8,644 nt of DNA from Deltaproteobacteria bacterium (GTDB lineage Bacteria > Bdellovibrionota_C > UBA2361 > SZUA-149 > JADYYL01), in contig JADYYL010000246.1 in assembly GCA_020853655.1 (NCBI GenBank), forward strand, positions 1 through 8,644, read 5' to 3'. Positions 7,069 to 8,644 of this stretch are shown in pieces; the stretch's first letter is position 1, and every line of letters starts with the position of its first letter. Below the pieces are notes generated by a model, which was not told where the DNA came from, did no database searches, and saw only the letters and a program-made list of their open reading frames with translations. The translations under genes were made by a program, and so were the position numbers.

Positions 7069-7704
7069 TTATCCGGCGAAACGCTTCAGCGCCGCAGGAA
7101 GGACTCTGACGATCGGGCCTGCCACGTTGATTCCGAGGCTCTCAAGAGTACTCGCGACATATGAATAGTCACACTGCCCCACGACGCTCTCCGGGTATGT
7201 CGAGAACATGTCCTTCAGATCATCGAGATCCTGAAAGCGTTCGGGCTCGATCGATAGGGCGAACAGCTTCGCAACGATGAGATCTTCCAGCGCAATCGTT
7301 GGAATTTTCGCGAATCCAAAGTCAACTTGAAGATATTGCGCGCGATCGACGGCCTGTCGGAGCCACGGCATGACAGGAAGGAGGATGTCGACCGTTGCCC
7401 CGTTTGGATCGTTTGGCTGCCGACCGATGACGAGCGCAATCGGACGGGCGAGCTTCTTCGATGGATCAGGAATCCAACCGAGCGCCAGTTCGAGTCCAGC
7501 ACCGAGAAGAACATTCTCCGCACAACTTCTTGATTCCTCGTCTGTGCCCGCCACGAGGGCGATGTCCACATCGTTCGTGACGCGCGGCCGCCTCCGATAC
7601 AAACTCGCCGCGAGCCCTCCGACGAGCGCATACTTGCACGGTCCCGAAGGTTGACGAGAGAGCACGTCAACGACACGTTCCAGTAGGGCGAGTGGTGTGC
7701 TCAT
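7069..7704 (-). CDS. AbiEii-like nucleotidyltransferase (candidate toxin)
   Basis: This 211-residue cytosolic protein shows the DNA polymerase beta-type nucleotidyltransferase signature: LVGGLAASL (27-35), two metal-binding aspartates in TNDVDIAL (D45 and D47), and a third in TVDILLP (D106). The later part has the pattern typical of AbiEii and related proteins, LEDLIVAKLFAL (139-150) followed by R156 and the acidic QDLDDL (158-163). Family members transfer nucleotides to RNA or protein targets, for example tRNA 3' ends in MenT toxins, and act as toxins in type IV systems; others are housekeeping or antibiotic-modifying enzymes. The gene overlaps the upstream winged-helix gene by 4 nt (ATGA) and has a strong ribosome site, so the two are co-translated. 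The catalytic set looks intact. Toxicity is inferred from family and context only. Confidence 0.75.
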   Translation of the reverse strand: MSTPLALLERVVDVLSRQPSGPCKYALVGGLAASLYRRRPRVTNDVDIALVAGTDEESRSCAENVLLGAGLELALGWIPDPSKKLARPIALVIGRQPNDPNGATVDILLPVMPWLRQAVDRAQYLQVDFGFAKIPTIALEDLIVAKLFALSIEPERFQDLDDLKDMFSTYPESVVGQCDYSYVASTLESLGINVAGPIVRVLPAALKRFAG

Positions 7705-8060
7705 CGCCTCTCCTTCGCCATCTGGACGGCGCGAAGAGTCTGGTCAATCCAACCAACAGCGGTGGGAACTCTGCCTGAGAGCGCGGATGCGCGGGTGCGA
7801 AGCTCCGCAATCTCGCTCGTGCGCATCATCTCGAGCCAGAGTTCGCGCTCGTCGTCTTCGAGAGTGAGCGATACGCGGCCGTTTCCCCCGATGGAGACAA
7901 TGCCCTGCGCACTGAGGCGCCGAACGATATCCTGAACTCCACCGAGAGAGATCCCGGTCTCGCGCGCCAGTTCACGCGCGCTCCGCGGGTTGGCCGCACG
8001 CGTGAGTGCACCAATGAGTCGAGCCCAATGCTGCGACAGAAGAAAAGGCAGAAGTTTCAT
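7701..8060 (-). CDS. Winged-helix DNA-binding protein (candidate antitoxin/repressor)
   Basis: This 119-residue protein has a helix-turn-helix at about 27-55 (SARELARETGISLG, then GVQDIVRRLSAQGIV) and a beta wing at 56-67 (SIGGNGRVSLTLE), the layout of small MarR/ArsR-like winged-helix regulators. Residues 70-119 are helical and charged, ending in KERR, and could dimerise or bind the partner protein. It is the first gene of a two-gene operon with the nucleotidyltransferase, overlapping it by 4 nt. In type IV (AbiE) systems a winged-helix antitoxin gene precedes the nucleotidyltransferase toxin gene in the same way and represses its own promoter. This protein is clearly shorter than typical AbiEi, so it may be a minimal variant or a different family. 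The ATG at 8060 lies inside an inverted repeat, pointing to self-regulation. Confidence 0.75.
   Translation of the reverse strand: MKLLPFLLSQHWARLIGALTRAANPRSARELARETGISLGGVQDIVRRLSAQGIVSIGGNGRVSLTLEDDERELWLEMMRTSEIAELRTRASALSGRVPTAVGWIDQTLRAVQMAKERR
7710..7715 (-). promoter_or_regulatory. Strong Shine-Dalgarno of the nucleotidyltransferase
   Basis: The minus strand reads AAGGAG, 5 nt before the ATG at 7704, inside the last codons of the winged-helix gene. This near-perfect site fixes the start and contrasts with the lack of a clear site before the first gene of the operon. Confidence 0.75.
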
Positions 8061-8079
8061 ACCGTTAGAATGTATGAAA
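8055..8079 (-). promoter_or_regulatory. Inverted repeat over the start codon of the winged-helix gene, likely operator
   Basis: TTTCATAC (8055-8062) and GTATGAAA (8072-8079) are perfect 8-bp inverted arms with a 9-nt spacer, half-site centres 17 bp apart. One arm contains the start codon. On DNA this fits a site for a dimeric winged-helix repressor. In RNA it could form an 8-bp stem hiding the AUG. A poor promoter candidate lies just upstream on the minus strand (TTGCAT at 8095-8090; TACATT at 8074-8069, only 15 nt apart). If used, transcription would start almost at the ATG, giving a leaderless or nearly leaderless message, in line with the absent ribosome site. Confidence 0.55.
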
Positions 8080-8125
8080 AATCGGTCGCATGCAAGACGA
8101 GGCTCGCAGAGTCCAGCCGTCGATT

Positions 8126-8149
8126 ACCTGAAGGCGTCTCATTTCAGGT
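8126..8149. repeat. Inverted repeat upstream of the operon
   Basis: ACCTGAA (8126-8132) and TTCAGGT (8143-8149) are perfect 7-bp arms around a 10-nt spacer, half-site centres 17 bp apart. The site lies 66-89 bp upstream of the winged-helix start. It could be a second regulator site or a hairpin in the transcript of the upstream gene; no T-run follows, so an intrinsic terminator is less likely. Confidence 0.4.
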
Positions 8150-8189
8150 TCATCGGGCAGGGCATGAGTGCAGAAACGCCTACGCTTCG

Positions 8190-8218
8190 TCCGCCGTGAG
8201 GGCATAGCTCACGGAGGA
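8190..8218 (-). terminator. Hairpin directly after the unknown gene
   Basis: CCGTGAG (8194-8200) and CTCACGG (8208-8214) pair perfectly around a 7-nt loop, and TCC/GGA extends the stem beyond one mismatch to 11 positions. The stem begins right after the stop codon (8221-8219). No T-run follows on the minus strand, so it may be an RNA-stabilising or factor-assisted termination hairpin. Confidence 0.4.
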
Positions 8219-8644
8219 TCAACTCACGTTCGCGGCGTGTCCGCAGCCTGCTGGAGATCCACCAATGCTCCCATTCAGCACCTTCGTCTCCGGTCGATCG
8301 AAGACATACGCCATCCAGTGAGTGCAGCCGCGACGGTCCTCCCACATGAGGTCGAAGCAAATCCAGATCAGTCTTGCTCCTTCGGTCTCCGCGCACTCAT
8401 CGCAGTTCTCCACTCGATCTTCTGCGGAGAGTTCGCTGAATGTAATGTCTCCCAAGCCGGTCTTTAGGAGCGAGAGAGAAAAGAGGAGACTCCCTCGGTG
8501 ATTCACCACAGGATGTCCCACGGCCATCGAGAAGTAGCTCCCCGTCATCCCCAATTCGGCGTCGAAATCCTCCCAGTCGATATCGAACGGGGGCACTCCT
8601 GGGAACTCCGCCTCGAGTGCGGAAGGTTCCAGCCAGATCGACGC
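8219..8644 (-). CDS. Unrecognised protein, N terminus cut by the window edge
   Basis: The frame is open from the window edge to the TGA at 8221-8219, giving 141 visible residues; the start lies outside the window. A GTG at 8596 is possible, but the frame continues upstream with protein-like sequence (SIWLEPSALEAEFPG), so a start further out is more likely. The visible part is acidic (DIDWEDFDAE at 21-30) and has five cysteines, C81 and C84 as NCDEC, then C96, C107 and C134, which could bind a metal. There is no signal peptide or membrane segment in the visible part, suggesting a cytosolic protein. I recognise no family. It is on the same strand as the winged-helix operon, 158 nt upstream, with hairpins between. 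It could still be a chance frame, but composition and length favour a real gene. Confidence 0.55.
   Translation of the reverse strand, partial: ASIWLEPSALEAEFPGVPPFDIDWEDFDAELGMTGSYFSMAVGHPVVNHRGSLLFSLSLLKTGLGDITFSELSAEDRVENCDECAETEGARLIWICFDLMWEDRRGCTHWMAYVFDRPETKVLNGSIGGSPAGCGHAANVS

Noticed and set aside
8139..8467. Short open frames on both strands (8168-8467 plus, 8139-8396 minus)
   Set aside because: Both overlap the more protein-like minus-strand frame 8219-8644 in other frames and show no motif or ribosome site.

Overview
The window is chromosome-like DNA from an unidentified, moderately GC-rich bacterium (roughly 55-60% G+C by eye). The 22-residue-scale signal peptide on a very large beta-rich secreted protein, the calcium-loop (FG-GAP/VCBS-like) repeats and the large acyltransferase fusion fit an environmental Gram-negative lineage such as Acidobacteriota or Myxococcota. 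Nothing here fixes the phylum. There are no rRNA or tRNA genes, insertion sequences, phage genes or CRISPR arrays.

Layout. Positions 1-93 hold a 45-nt all-purine tract that includes twelve consecutive G. A YbaK/EbsC-family aminoacyl-tRNA deacylase lies on the minus strand (94-567). Upstream of it, also on the minus strand, is a 1061-residue secreted protein (649-3834) with seven repeats resembling propeller blades, an Ig-like domain and five or six FG-GAP-like repeats. A hairpin sits between these two genes. A 292-bp divergent intergenic region (3835-4126) carries a good promoter candidate for the secreted protein, with a perfect palindrome between its -35 and -10. On the plus strand, 4127-7039 encodes a 970-residue fusion of a PlsC-type glycerolipid acyltransferase, four membrane segments, a helical region and a C-terminal permuted papain-like (YiiX/YaeF, C92) domain.

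Converging on the fusion gene is a two-gene minus-strand operon: a 119-residue winged-helix protein (7701-8060) overlapping by 4 nt a 211-residue AbiEii-like nucleotidyltransferase (7069-7704). This looks like a type IV-style toxin-antitoxin or defence module. A perfect 8-bp inverted repeat covers the start codon of the winged-helix gene. Two more inverted repeats lie in the 158-bp spacer before an unrecognised, edge-truncated gene (8219-8644).

The most promising points are the acyltransferase-C92 fusion, which suggests one membrane protein that both builds and cleaves or transfers acyl groups, and the compact winged-helix/nucleotidyltransferase operon with its likely self-operator. No functional link between the secreted protein, the lipid enzyme and the operon can be shown from sequence alone; the divergent promoter region is the only physical connection.
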